Positions 8,797 to 17,479 of a stretch of DNA of 64,000 nucleotides are shown one piece after another. Origin of the DNA: Ureibacillus acetophenoni (GTDB taxonomy: Bacteria > Bacillota > Bacilli > Bacillales_A > Planococcaceae); contig NZ_OBQC01000003.1 of NCBI RefSeq assembly GCF_900220965.1, forward strand, positions 310,001 through 374,000. The letters are read 5' to 3'. Made by a program: the position numbers and the translations under genes. Positions within the stretch are counted from its first letter, which is position 1, and each line of letters opens with the position of its first letter. The notes below the pieces were generated by a model. The model saw only the letters and a program-made list of their open reading frames with translations, did no database searches and was not told the origin of the DNA.

Positions 8797-9990
8797 TTAG
8801 TTTTGCCATTTTGATTTTACAAAGTTTTCTATACGGGATACTGCTTCTTCTAATAATTCTAAAGAAGTTGCATAACTTAAACGGATAGCATTCGGAACTC
8901 CAAACCCAGAGCCTGGAATTACTGCAACGTTTGCTTCTGTTAATAATGCAGTTGCAAATTCATCGACAGAATTATAGCCTGTTTTTTCAGCAGCTTCACT
9001 TACATCTGGTAATAAATAGAATGCTCCTTGTGGTTTAATTACTTGGAAACCAGGTATAGCATTTAATTTTGGATAAATTATTTCTAAACGAGATTCAAAT
9101 GCTTTTCTCATTTCTTCTACCGAATCTTGTGGTCCGTTATATGCTTCAATTGTTGCATACTGAGAAGTCGTAGTTGGATTTGATGTTGAATGTGATGCTA
9201 AATCTGTCATGGATTTAATAATAGTTGCATCACCAGCTGCATAACCAATACGCCATCCTGTCATAGAGTGAGACTTAGCTACTCCATTTACAACAATTGT
9301 ACGAGCTTTAATCTCCTCAGAAATTTCTGCAATGGAGAAATGTGTTATTCCATTGTATAAAAGTTTTTCATAAATTTCATCAGATACGATTAATAGATCT
9401 TTTTCTACAGCAACTTTAGCGATCTCTTCTAGCTCTTCCTTTGAATATACCATACCAGACGGATTACTTGGTGAATTAATGACCACCGCTTTTGTTTTAT
9501 CAGTTACTGCGTTACGTAATTGTTCTGCAGTAATTTTATAGTTTTGCTCCTTAGTACTTTCAACATATACAGGAACGCCACCCGCTAATTTAACTTGTTC
9601 AGGATATGAAACCCAATAAGGAATTGGGATAATAACTTCATCTCCCTCATTGAGAATTACTTGGAATAAAGTGTATAAAATATGTTTTGCTCCGATTCCT
9701 ACTATCACTTCATTTCGATTATATGAAAGGTTATTATCACGCTTTAATTTATCAATGATCGCGTCTTTTAACGCCGGTAAACCACCAGAAGGGGTATATT
9801 TTGTAAAGCCCTTATTCATTGAATCAATTGCAGCATCAAGGATGTTTTGTGGTGTATTAAAATCAGGCTCCCCTGCTCCAAGACCGATAACATTAATGCC
9901 TTGCGCTTTTAGTTCATTTGCTTTTGCTGTAATTGCAAGAGTTGAAGATGGTGTTAAGGATTTAACACGGTTTGCAAGTAACTCTTTCAT
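8797..9990 (-). CDS. aspB: aspartate aminotransferase (class I, PLP)
   Basis: A 397-residue fold-type I aminotransferase interconverting oxaloacetate/glutamate and aspartate/2-oxoglutarate. The PLP-binding Lys239 lies in NGVAKSHSMTGWRIGY. The NSPSNPSG segment (around 172-179) and DEIYEKL (204-210) are the usual cofactor-contact motifs of the AspB subgroup Ib. It lies between ypmB and asnS on one strand with short gaps, the conserved ypmB-aspB-asnS order, and was probably transcribed with them. Confidence 0.95.
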   Translation of the reverse strand: MKELLANRVKSLTPSSTLAITAKANELKAQGINVIGLGAGEPDFNTPQNILDAAIDSMNKGFTKYTPSGGLPALKDAIIDKLKRDNNLSYNRNEVIVGIGAKHILYTLFQVILNEGDEVIIPIPYWVSYPEQVKLAGGVPVYVESTKEQNYKITAEQLRNAVTDKTKAVVINSPSNPSGMVYSKEELEEIAKVAVEKDLLIVSDEIYEKLLYNGITHFSIAEISEEIKARTIVVNGVAKSHSMTGWRIGYAAGDATIIKSMTDLASHSTSNPTTTSQYATIEAYNGPQDSVEEMRKAFESRLEIIYPKLNAIPGFQVIKPQGAFYLLPDVSEAAEKTGYNSVDEFATALLTEANVAVIPGSGFGVPNAIRLSYATSLELLEEAVSRIENFVKSKWQN

Positions 9991-10007
9991 AAAGTAAATC
10001 TACTCCT

Positions 10008-10514
10008 CTACAAGTTCAAAATTCGTTTCCACCACTGTCCGTCTTCAAACAAAATATAGACATAGTTTAATTTGTTCGCATTATTTGTATAGGTAATTTC
10101 CCAAACAACGCCTGCTTCTTCATAGCCTAATTTTGTATGCAAGATCTTTTTTATATCTACTTCGTTATCAATTACTGATAAAGCCTGTTCTCTAGAAATA
10201 CCGTCTTGCAGATAGATTTCCTGAATCGAATTTTCTTCTAAACTTATCGGAACAAATACTGCTTTTTCCTTACCATCTTCGTCTTCCCCGAAAACAGTAA
10301 CGTACGGTTTATTTCCATTATAAATATAGGAATCTGTGACAACCGCAAGGGATTTAGATGAAATGGCTAAATCCTCTGCGGATTGTTCTATATCCTTTAT
10401 TGGAGCCATGGCTTGAGATATAACTAGAATTGAAATGACAAGTGACATAGATAAAATAAAGAGTACGATAAAAATTACCCAGTTCTTTATTTGATCTTTT
10501 TTTCTTTTCTCCAT
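10008..10514 (-). CDS. ypmB: YpmB membrane-anchored PepSY-like protein (DUF5590)
   Basis: A 168-residue protein with a basic N-terminus, one membrane segment (about 12-35) and an extracellular domain. That domain contains a PepSY-like region (ISREQALSVI and following) and a Trp/Tyr-rich end (YVYILFEDGQWWKRI). This is the layout of B. subtilis YpmB, whose function is unknown. The start follows an AG-rich region at proper distance. The small ypmA gene found next to it in B. subtilis is not present: only 28 nt separate it from dinG. Confidence 0.85.
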   Translation of the reverse strand: MEKRKKDQIKNWVIFIVLFILSMSLVISILVISQAMAPIKDIEQSAEDLAISSKSLAVVTDSYIYNGNKPYVTVFGEDEDGKEKAVFVPISLEENSIQEIYLQDGISREQALSVIDNEVDIKKILHTKLGYEEAGVVWEITYTNNANKLNYVYILFEDGQWWKRILNL

Positions 10515-10542
10515 TTATGTCAACCTGCTTTCTTTCCTCATC

Positions 10543-13323
10543 TTAACTATTATACCAATGTTCTAGTTCTAACACCATATCTTGTAGAGGTAGTTTTTGA
10601 ATAGAAATTGGTGGTAATGCTTGTATAAATTCTTTACCATAAGATTTTGTCTCAATGCGTCGATCTAATACGATAAATACACCTTTATCAGTCGATGTAC
10701 GGATTAGTCTTCCAAAACCTTGTTTGAATCGGATGATTGCATCCGGTAGGGATAATTCATTAAAAGCATTGCGACCTTGTTGAGTAAGCTTCAATGATTT
10801 TGCTTTAAATGTTGGCTCCTCAGGTGCAGTGAATGGAAGACGCACAATAATTACCGCAGAAAGACTATCACCAGGTACGTCTACCCCTTCCCAAAAACTA
10901 TTTGTTCCAAATAAAACGGAACGGTTAAACTTTTGGAAGGATTTCAGTAATCTCATTCGACTTCCAGGAGTAACTCCTTGTGCGAATAACATGTATTCCT
11001 GTAAAAGTTCACTTTCCTGAATTAGTTCAACTGTTTTTTTCAACATTTCTTGGGATGTAAATAGGACGAAGCTTCGTCCATCAGTAGCACGGACTGTTCT
11101 TGTTACAGCTAGTGCAACAGATTCCACATATTCGTTTTGGGAAACACCTTGAATGTCTGGCATATCCGTAACGATAAATCCTTTAGCTCCTCTGTAATAA
11201 TTTTCTTTTGCTATAAAAGAATGAACTTCCGTTTCCTTACTGATCCCTAATTGGTCAGCTATATATCTTTTATTATTTGGTACCGTCATTGTACCTGAAG
11301 TCCAAATAATAGAACTATTATTTCGGACATCATTGAAAAGTCGATGGACTGTGTCCTTTACATCGATTGGTTTTTTATAAATACGTATACTTCCCGGTAC
11401 ATTGCGTTGATCTATTTCTACCCAAGTTGAAAAAAGATCGCTCTGATTTAGAAAAATCTCATCCAATTCATGGGCTTTAATTTTGTATTCTCTGATCCAA
11501 TACTTCCATTGCTCCACTATAGAAACGTACTGTGCTTCTAATTGTTCCACATCATTTTCAATTTGCGAAATAACCCTTTCAGCTAAATCGACCCACTGTT
11601 GAATTTTATTAGGTAATTCCTTCGCTATAGGATCTTTTTCATCTAATAGATTTTTTATAAATGCAACTTGCTTTGTTTCAAATTTATTTTTAGGTGCATG
11701 CTTAAAGTTTTTTACTATTCTTTCCATCAATTGATCAAACAACTCAACAATTTGATTAAATACAGTTTCTAACTGATATAAAGCTCTCAGGGAAACATTT
11801 TTATGCTTATTTGCAAGTTGTTTCAACATTGTGAATAACTGATCGTCATTAGACAATCCAATTTGTCCAAATGTATATTTCCAATTCGTATAAGTTAATA
11901 TAGCCTCATCCCGTATTTCTGCAGCTTGGATGAATTGGTGTGCTTCGTCTATGATATATCCACTTACATTTTGGAAAATTGGCACTTTACGATTTAAATC
12001 TGCGATGAGCATGGAATGGTTTGTAATAACAATATCAGCATTTTCACTTTCTAGTAGTGCATTATTATAAAAATCAAAAGAAGAGTTTTGATTATTAATT
12101 GAATCTGGCCCTTTACGAATTTTATTTAAGAATAGTTTTCCGCCTCCAGATACATTTAGTTCTTCCATATCTCCAGATTCTGTTTTTGTCAGCCAAACAA
12201 GTACTTGTAGCATTGTTAGAGTTTCATCGTAGGAAAGGCTTTTAATTTGTGTAATTTGTATGAATCGCTGAATGTCAATATAATGATGCATTCCTTTTAA
12301 TAAAACTGTATGGACTTTAGATCCAAGCATTTTTTCTATTTTAGGAATTTCATTCATTAATAATTGTTCTAATAAGTGAGACGTATATGTGCTTATACAA
12401 ACCTTACTATTCGTTTGTTTAGCATAGATAATGGATGGTAATAAATAGCCAATTGTTTTTCCAATACCTGTCGATGCTTCTATAACCATTTCACTTTTTT
12501 GATTTAATTGATTCCAAATTAAATCCATCATTTTAAATTGTTCAGGTCGTTGTTCATAGTTTGGAAGTGCATTTTTAAATAATGATACTTTTTCTTCATC
12601 TTTCGATGGGTAATTTGTTTTTAAGTCGACTTTAGAATTTAATTTAGAATTTTTATTCCTTAATGCTAAATTATTTAAATACACTATATTCGATGGTTCA
12701 TTTACTGTTGTTCGTTTTATTTGTAATGCATTAAAGAATAGGTGGGATAAATTCGATTTCAAACGAAATGAATGCTTATGAAGTTGCTCTAAAGTAAGTT
12801 GAGGTAAGTTTAATAGTTCTTCCCAACATTTCTTTAAAACTAACGCACATGCAAGAGCATCATCATCTGCTCTATGGGCATTATTTAAAGGAATATTTAA
12901 ATCGTAGGCTAAATCCCCTAATTTATAGCTTAACGACATAGGGAATAAAATTTTCGCTAATTCAACCGTATCAATTTTATTCCCTCTCCACTTCGGAAGG
13001 CCAGCACGCTCAAATTCTGCTTGTAAAAAAGAGAGATCAAAATCAGCGTTATGAGCAACGAAGGTAGCATCTTGTAATAGTTCATAAATCGTATGTGCAT
13101 GATCCTCGAATGGTAGCGCATCTTTTACGTCATCATCTGTAATATTTGTTAGATCTTGTATATAAAGCGGAATCGATTTTCCTGGATGAATGAAGGTTGT
13201 AAACTTTTTTTCAACTGTCCAATCATTCATTATTACAATTGCAATTTGTATCATACGGTCACCATTCATAGGTGAATGACCAGTAGTTTCTAAATCCACA
13301 ATTGCATATTTTTGACTATCCAT
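10543..13323 (-). CDS. dinG: DinG-type protein with N-terminal 3'-5' exonuclease and helicase domain
   Basis: A protein of 926 residues. The N-terminal DEDDh exonuclease domain shows IVDLETTG (ExoI), HNADFDLSFL (ExoII) and HRADDDALA (ExoIII). The XPD/DinG-like superfamily 2 part has Walker A ASTGIGKT, the DEAH box (IIDEAHQF) and motif VI QGFGRLIR. The four cysteines of the iron-sulfur cluster in E. coli DinG are not present, as known for staphylococcal and bacillar DinG, where nuclease activity dominates. ATG 13323 is preferred over the weak TTG at 13341. A dyad lies just upstream; no LexA box (CGAAC-N4-GTTCG) is seen. Confidence 0.92.
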   Translation of the reverse strand: MDSQKYAIVDLETTGHSPMNGDRMIQIAIVIMNDWTVEKKFTTFIHPGKSIPLYIQDLTNITDDDVKDALPFEDHAHTIYELLQDATFVAHNADFDLSFLQAEFERAGLPKWRGNKIDTVELAKILFPMSLSYKLGDLAYDLNIPLNNAHRADDDALACALVLKKCWEELLNLPQLTLEQLHKHSFRLKSNLSHLFFNALQIKRTTVNEPSNIVYLNNLALRNKNSKLNSKVDLKTNYPSKDEEKVSLFKNALPNYEQRPEQFKMMDLIWNQLNQKSEMVIEASTGIGKTIGYLLPSIIYAKQTNSKVCISTYTSHLLEQLLMNEIPKIEKMLGSKVHTVLLKGMHHYIDIQRFIQITQIKSLSYDETLTMLQVLVWLTKTESGDMEELNVSGGGKLFLNKIRKGPDSINNQNSSFDFYNNALLESENADIVITNHSMLIADLNRKVPIFQNVSGYIIDEAHQFIQAAEIRDEAILTYTNWKYTFGQIGLSNDDQLFTMLKQLANKHKNVSLRALYQLETVFNQIVELFDQLMERIVKNFKHAPKNKFETKQVAFIKNLLDEKDPIAKELPNKIQQWVDLAERVISQIENDVEQLEAQYVSIVEQWKYWIREYKIKAHELDEIFLNQSDLFSTWVEIDQRNVPGSIRIYKKPIDVKDTVHRLFNDVRNNSSIIWTSGTMTVPNNKRYIADQLGISKETEVHSFIAKENYYRGAKGFIVTDMPDIQGVSQNEYVESVALAVTRTVRATDGRSFVLFTSQEMLKKTVELIQESELLQEYMLFAQGVTPGSRMRLLKSFQKFNRSVLFGTNSFWEGVDVPGDSLSAVIIVRLPFTAPEEPTFKAKSLKLTQQGRNAFNELSLPDAIIRFKQGFGRLIRTSTDKGVFIVLDRRIETKSYGKEFIQALPPISIQKLPLQDMVLELEHWYNS

Positions 13324-13357
13324 TTTTATTTCAACTCTCAATCGCTAAAGTGATACT

Positions 13358-13392
13358 TCAATCATTGAGGAATTTTACTTTTCAATGATTGA
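13358..13392. repeat. inverted repeat upstream of dinG
   Basis: Perfect 11-bp arms TCAATCATTGA (13358-13368) and TCAATGATTGA (13382-13392) lie 35 nt upstream of the dinG start. It may be an operator or a leader hairpin. It does not resemble a LexA site. The gene-free stretch from 13324 to 13877 also holds two terminators, a candidate RNA and two REP-like hairpins. Confidence 0.5.
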
Positions 13393-13561
13393 TAGTAGAA
13401 CTAATTGGGTGTTATAGCCCGGTTTACTCCTATTTATAGCATTTAATTTACTTTGTAATTGGAGATAGGAGTTTCCAGACGTTTACACAAGGTTAAATAT
13501 ATTGGAATTTTATCATATGGTATGTAGTAAGGTCATGTATAACCCTTTTTTAGAGTAAAAC

Positions 13562-13600
13562 AAAGAAAAACCTATTTACTTTTTACAAAGTAAATAGGTT
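13562..13600 (-). terminator. second terminator downstream of the candidate RNA
   Basis: A perfect 14-bp stem (13569-13582 with 13587-13600), 4-nt loop, followed on the minus strand by TTTTTCTTTG. It stands in tandem behind the terminator at 13611-13638. Confidence 0.85.
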
Positions 13601-13610
13601 TTAAATGTAT

Positions 13611-13719
13611 AAAAAAAAGCAGGGGCTCATCACCCTGCTGTGCAACCAAATTCCGACAAGTCCGTGTCGTTAGCGAATTCGATTGTTGTAAAGTAAAAAC
13701 TTTACTAGGTTTGGCACCT
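13611..13719 (-). ncRNA. candidate small structured RNA, about 109 nt
   Basis: A complete transcription unit without a gene. After a near-consensus promoter the predicted RNA contains a closing stem GTGC(CA)AACC/GGTTGCAC (13708-13717 with 13640-13647). That stem encloses two hairpins: GTAAAG/CTTTAC (13688-13705) and a stacked AATTC/GAATT plus CGACA/TGTCG arm (13649-13679). A terminator GCAGGG/CCCTGC with eight T residues (13611-13638) ends it. The three-way junction resembles riboswitch architecture, but the next gene (dinG) begins almost 290 nt further on behind another terminator, so a free-standing RNA is more likely. I do not recognise an Rfam family. Any short peptide frame would begin inside the promoter. 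Confidence 0.6.
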
Positions 13720-13725
13720 TCAATC

Positions 13726-13754
13726 ATTATAACTAGATTAAGAACTAATTGCAA
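13726..13754 (-). promoter_or_regulatory. sigma-A promoter of the candidate RNA
   Basis: TTGCAA (13749-13754) and a consensus TATAAT (13726-13731) are separated by exactly 17 bp; transcription would start near 13719. Confidence 0.75.
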
Positions 13755-13780
13755 GAAGTTTTTTCGGATAGCTGCTAAAG

Positions 13781-13862
13781 TTGTTTGTGTACCAGGTACA
13801 CAAACAATTGTGAATATTTAGAATTGTTCAGAAATTGTGTGTGTACCTGGTACTCACACAAT
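13781..13862. repeat. pair of REP-like hairpins with GTAC-C(A/T)G-GTAC cores
   Basis: The first hairpin has perfect 12-bp arms TTGTTTGTGTAC (13781-13792) and its complement (13796-13807) around CAG. The second has 13-bp arms with one mismatch (13834-13846 and 13850-13862) around CTG. The two tips are complementary to each other. They lie between lpd and the candidate RNA. Such paired hairpins resemble REP elements moved by REP-associated tyrosine transposases; no transposase gene is present in the window. Confidence 0.7.
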
Positions 13863-13877
13863 TTTATTCATTTGGTA

Positions 13878-15227
13878 TTAGGCATTGATAGCGCGCCAGT
13901 AGACTGCTTTTGCGGCATCGCCAATTTGCTCACTTTTTGTTGGATGTGGGAAAATAATTTTTGTTAAATCCGTAGCTTTACCACCAGCGACTTTTGTTGC
14001 TAGCATGGAATTTAAAATTTCCGTAGCCCCATCACCTACTACGCAAGCACCTAATATTTCATCGGTTTCTTTTGAAGCAATAAATTTAATAAAACCATCT
14101 TTATTCCCTTCCATTAATGCTTTTGGATTATTTGATAAAGGTAACTTTGTAATTATACAATCGTTAGGGTTCACTTCGTTTTCTAATAAACCAAATGTAG
14201 CAATTTCAGGTGTTGAATAAACACATCTTGGAATAGTACTATTATCGATCGCTATAGGGTTATTACCTAAAATGACTTCTACAGCCTGTATTCCTTCAGC
14301 ACTTGCTACATGTGCTAATTGGTAGCCGCCAATAATATCTCCAATTGCATATATATTTGGAATACTTGTTTCAAAATGCTCATTCACTTTTATAAATTTA
14401 CCGTTCATTTCTAGATTAAGTTCTTCTGCAATTTTAATATTTGGTCTTCTTCCAGTAGCAAAAAGTAAATTTTCATATTGATAATTCCCCCGTGAAGTAA
14501 CAACTTCATTTTCACGAATTTCTTTAAACTCAAAATCTAAAACTAGTTCTACACCTAGATCTAGTAATCTATTTCGCACAATCGGACGAGCATCAGGTTC
14601 TTCAGTCTGAAGAATATCTCTACTATGGTTTAAAATTGTTACTTTCGTACCTAGAGGCGCTAAACTAAATGCCAATTCGACAGCAATGACTCCCCCACCT
14701 ATAATCGTTAATTGTTTTGGTAGCTCAGTAATATTAAAAATGGTATCTGTCGTGTGGTACTTAGCTGTTTCAATCCCTTTAAATGGTGGCACAAATGGTT
14801 TACTGCCTGTAGCGAGAATTATATTGTTAGCATAAAATTGCTCATTATCAACATTTACAATATGATCCTCAGTAACACTTGCTATACCCGTAAAATAAGT
14901 GATTGAAGCATTGCTAATGTATCTGTGGATATTTTCTAATAACTTTTCTATAATACCGTCTTTTCTTTGCGATAATTTCTCAAAGTCTAGTTCAATAGAT
15001 GGAACATTAATGCCCCATTCCTTACCTTGGTTTATTTTTTGGACAAGTTTACTATGTTCAATCATTATTTTCGAAGGAATACAACCTAAGTTAAAACAAG
15101 CTCCACCAACTTTTCCTTTTTCAACTAACGCTACTTTCAGTCCACTTTTCGCTGCATGGATTGCTGCAACATAACCTCCGGCACCCGCACCAATAACCGC
15201 TAAATCAAATCGTTTAATACTTATCAC
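13878..15227 (-). CDS. dihydrolipoamide dehydrogenase-like flavoprotein
   Basis: A pyridine nucleotide-disulfide oxidoreductase of 449 residues or slightly fewer. It has the FAD-binding VIGAGAGG near the N-terminus, the redox disulfide GGACFNLGCIPSK, the NAD-binding IGGGVIAVE, the second FAD motif YAIGDI, and C-terminal HPTKSE with the catalytic His-Glu. These fit an E3 subunit of 2-oxo-acid dehydrogenases. No E1 or E2 genes are adjacent, so its partner complex is unknown. GTG 15227 overlaps the ribosome site; an in-frame ATT at 15218 lies 8 nt after GAGG and would give the typical N-terminus MKRFDLAVIGAG. The B. subtilis locus has no such gene here. Confidence 0.85.
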   Translation of the reverse strand: MISIKRFDLAVIGAGAGGYVAAIHAAKSGLKVALVEKGKVGGACFNLGCIPSKIMIEHSKLVQKINQGKEWGINVPSIELDFEKLSQRKDGIIEKLLENIHRYISNASITYFTGIASVTEDHIVNVDNEQFYANNIILATGSKPFVPPFKGIETAKYHTTDTIFNITELPKQLTIIGGGVIAVELAFSLAPLGTKVTILNHSRDILQTEEPDARPIVRNRLLDLGVELVLDFEFKEIRENEVVTSRGNYQYENLLFATGRRPNIKIAEELNLEMNGKFIKVNEHFETSIPNIYAIGDIIGGYQLAHVASAEGIQAVEVILGNNPIAIDNSTIPRCVYSTPEIATFGLLENEVNPNDCIITKLPLSNNPKALMEGNKDGFIKFIASKETDEILGACVVGDGATEILNSMLATKVAGGKATDLTKIIFPHPTKSEQIGDAAKAVYWRAINA

Positions 15228-15284
15228 CTCACCTTTACATTATGATTTCCAAAGTGTGGAAATCAGTTAAGTTGAAAACTTTTT

Positions 15285-15322
15285 CAAAAGAAAAAAAGAG
15301 GATGGGCTTAAAGCTCATCCTC
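15285..15322 (-). terminator. terminator of panB-panC-panD
   Basis: A 10-bp stem (15298-15307 with 15313-15322, one G-U pair), then TTTTTTTCTTTTG on the minus strand, 18 nt after the panD stop. Confidence 0.9.
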
Positions 15323-15339
15323 TCATTATACTTATTTAA

Positions 15340-15723
15340 TTATAGTACCGTTGCTTCTGGTTCATAACTAATCATTTCTTTTATCGTGTTGTTTTCTCCC
15401 ATAATAGCTACAGATGGTTTGTGGTCAGCAGCTTCCTCATTGTTAACATATACATACGAAATAATAATAACGATATCGCCTTTTTGAACGAGTCTAGCTG
15501 CTGCCCCATTTACGCAGATTACACCGCTACCTCGTTCTCCAGCAATAATATATGTTTCAAAACGTGCACCATTGTTATTATTCACAACATGTACTTTCTC
15601 ATTTGGCAACATACCTACAGCATCCAAAATATCTTGGTCAATTGTAATCGAACCAACATAATTTAAATCTGCTTGTGTTACTGTTGCGCGATGGATCTTG
15701 CTGTTCATCATCATTCTAAACAT
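15340..15723 (-). CDS. panD: aspartate 1-decarboxylase
   Basis: A 127-residue pyruvoyl enzyme that makes beta-alanine from aspartate for pantothenate and coenzyme A. The self-cleavage site is Gly24-Ser25 in YVGSITID; Ser25 becomes the pyruvoyl group. Other conserved parts are the NGAAAR segment and the C-terminal strand region. Length is normal. GGGG precedes the ATG. It is the last gene of panB-panC-panD, the usual Bacillus order, 6 nt after panC. Confidence 0.96.
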   Translation of the reverse strand: MFRMMMNSKIHRATVTQADLNYVGSITIDQDILDAVGMLPNEKVHVVNNNNGARFETYIIAGERGSGVICVNGAAARLVQKGDIVIIISYVYVNNEEAADHKPSVAIMGENNTIKEMISYEPEATVL

Positions 15724-15729
15724 GTTGTA

Positions 15730-16578
15730 TTACCCCTTTGTGTGAAAAATAATATTATCAATTAATCTAGTTTTTCCAATATATACAGCTGTTGCTAATA
15801 GAAAATGATTTGTTTCATCAGCTACTGGTTTTAAATCTGGATAAGATAGAAACTCTAAATAATCAATTTTACCTGATGTCTTTGTCTCTATATGTTTTGT
15901 AGCAAGTTCAATTGCCTTACTAACATCGTTATTTGCTAGAAATTCTTCCTTCGCAATTTGAAGTGATTCATAAATTGCTGGCGCTTCTTTTCTTTCCTGT
16001 TCTGTTAAATAAACATTTCTTGAAGATTTAGCTAAGCCATCCTCTTCTCTTACAATCGGAACAGTACGTATTTCAAGTGGGAAGTTGTAATCTCTCACCA
16101 TTGTTTGAACAATAGCCACTTGCTGAGCATCTTTTTGTCCGAAGTATGCTCGATCAGGTTCAAATAAGTGGAATAGTTTAGAAACGACTTGAAGAACACC
16201 ATCAAAATGACCTTGTCTTGACGCTCCACATAAAATTTTTGATTGTCTTCCAGCACGAATATATATTCCACCATCAGTCGGGTACATTTCTTCTACTGTT
16301 GGTGCAAATAAAACATCTACTCCGACAGATTTGGCAAGTTTACAGTCACGCTCTAAATCCCTAGGGTAAGATTTAAAATCTTCATTTGGCCCGAATTGTG
16401 TTGGATTAACAAAAATACTCATCATCACAACATCATTTTCCTGTCTAGCTGTGTTTGCTAAAGTTAAATGACCTTCATGTAAAAAGCCCATCGTTGGTAC
16501 TAATCCTATCGTTTTACCTGCTACTTTTGCTTTTTGAACTCGTTCTTTTAATTCTGCTATAGTTTTAACGACTTCCAT
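15730..16578 (-). CDS. panC: pantothenate synthetase
   Basis: A 282-residue enzyme joining pantoate and beta-alanine with ATP to form pantothenate. It belongs to the nucleotidyltransferase superfamily: LVPTMGFLHEGHLTL carries the HIGH-like motif, FVNPTQFGPNEDF the pantoate site, FGQKDAQQ the central motif, and GLAKSSRNVYL the KMSKS-like motif. Its ATG overlaps the panB stop by one base (TAATG), so translation is coupled. Confidence 0.97.
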   Translation of the reverse strand: MEVVKTIAELKERVQKAKVAGKTIGLVPTMGFLHEGHLTLANTARQENDVVMMSIFVNPTQFGPNEDFKSYPRDLERDCKLAKSVGVDVLFAPTVEEMYPTDGGIYIRAGRQSKILCGASRQGHFDGVLQVVSKLFHLFEPDRAYFGQKDAQQVAIVQTMVRDYNFPLEIRTVPIVREEDGLAKSSRNVYLTEQERKEAPAIYESLQIAKEEFLANNDVSKAIELATKHIETKTSGKIDYLEFLSYPDLKPVADETNHFLLATAVYIGKTRLIDNIIFHTKG

Positions 16579-17414
16579 TATTTTTTGCCCCCATATACTT
16601 GAGCTAGCTGTTCTTCTTTCATAGTAAAACTTTGGGCAAGAGTCGGGAATGAACCATCACGTACAGCAGTTGTGTATCCGTTTACACCACGTAAAATTTC
16701 TTCTCCCACAAAAGCAAAGCTCTCAGCGAATTTCGGAATATGGTGACTACCATATTTTAATAAATCATGGAACACTAACACTTGACCGTCAGCTTCTGGA
16801 CCAGCACCTATACCGATTGTTGGAATAACCAATTCGTTAGTAACTACTTCAGTCAATTGATGTGGAATACATTCTAATACAACAGCACAAGCACCAGCTT
16901 CTTCACACTTCTTTGCATCTTCAAGTAACATTGCAGCTTGCTCTGCTGATTTACCTTGCACTTTATAACCACCAAGCACTCCAACTGATTGTGGAGTAAG
17001 ACCTAAATGTGCTACTACCGGAATACCAGCATTCGTTAACTTTTTAATGACTTCAATTACTTCGCCAGCGCCTTCAACTTTTAAAGCATCAGCACCGGTT
17101 TCTTGCATCATTCTTACAGCAATTTTTAACGTCTCGTTTAGATCACCATGATAAGAACCAAATGGCATATCTACAACAATGAATGTATCTTTTGCACCTC
17201 GACGAACTGCTTTCGCATGATGGATCATATCTTCTACCGTTACTAGAACAGTAGAATCATAACCAAGAACGACCATCCCCAATGAATCACCGACTAAAAT
17301 CATATCAACAGAAGACTCTTCACAAAATTTTGCCGCTGGATAATCGTAGGCAGTAATCATAACAATTTTTTCATTTTTTTCTTTCATTTTTAAAAAATCA
17401 CTCGTCGTTTTCAT
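16578..17414 (-). CDS. panB: 3-methyl-2-oxobutanoate hydroxymethyltransferase
   Basis: A 278-residue TIM-barrel enzyme that makes ketopantoate from 2-oxoisovalerate and methylene-tetrahydrofolate. Motifs seen include [11 protein letters not shown], the metal-binding [28 protein letters not shown] and the [11 protein letters not shown] loop. It is first in panB-panC-panD. Only 36 nt separate its start from a terminator-like hairpin, so transcription must come from upstream and pass through that hairpin; see the leader entry. Confidence 0.97.
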   Translation of the reverse strand: MKTTSDFLKMKEKNEKIVMITAYDYPAAKFCEESSVDMILVGDSLGMVVLGYDSTVLVTVEDMIHHAKAVRRGAKDTFIVVDMPFGSYHGDLNETLKIAVRMMQETGADALKVEGAGEVIEVIKKLTNAGIPVVAHLGLTPQSVGVLGGYKVQGKSAEQAAMLLEDAKKCEEAGACAVVLECIPHQLTEVVTNELVIPTIGIGAGPEADGQVLVFHDLLKYGSHHIPKFAESFAFVGEEILRGVNGYTTAVRDGSFPTLAQSFTMKEEQLAQVYGGKK

Positions 17415-17442
17415 TCTGTTCCTCCCCTTTGTAAGAAGAAAA

Positions 17443-17479
17443 CATAAAGAAACCCTTCTGTTTTTTGGACAGAAGGGTT
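17443..17479 (-). terminator. terminator or attenuator directly before panB
   Basis: A stem AACCCTTCTGT/ACAGAAGGGTT (17451-17461 with 17469-17479) is followed on the minus strand by TTCTTTATGTTTTC. It lies 36 nt before the panB start with no room for a promoter in between, which suggests regulated readthrough rather than only the end of birA. Confidence 0.7.

Noticed and set aside
13323-13420. LexA-controlled promoter of dinG
   Set aside because: No CGAAC-N4-GTTCG box of the Bacillus type is present.
13572-13754. 60-codon frame over the candidate RNA
   Set aside because: It begins upstream of the -10 box and reads through the terminator, so it cannot be translated from the predicted transcript.
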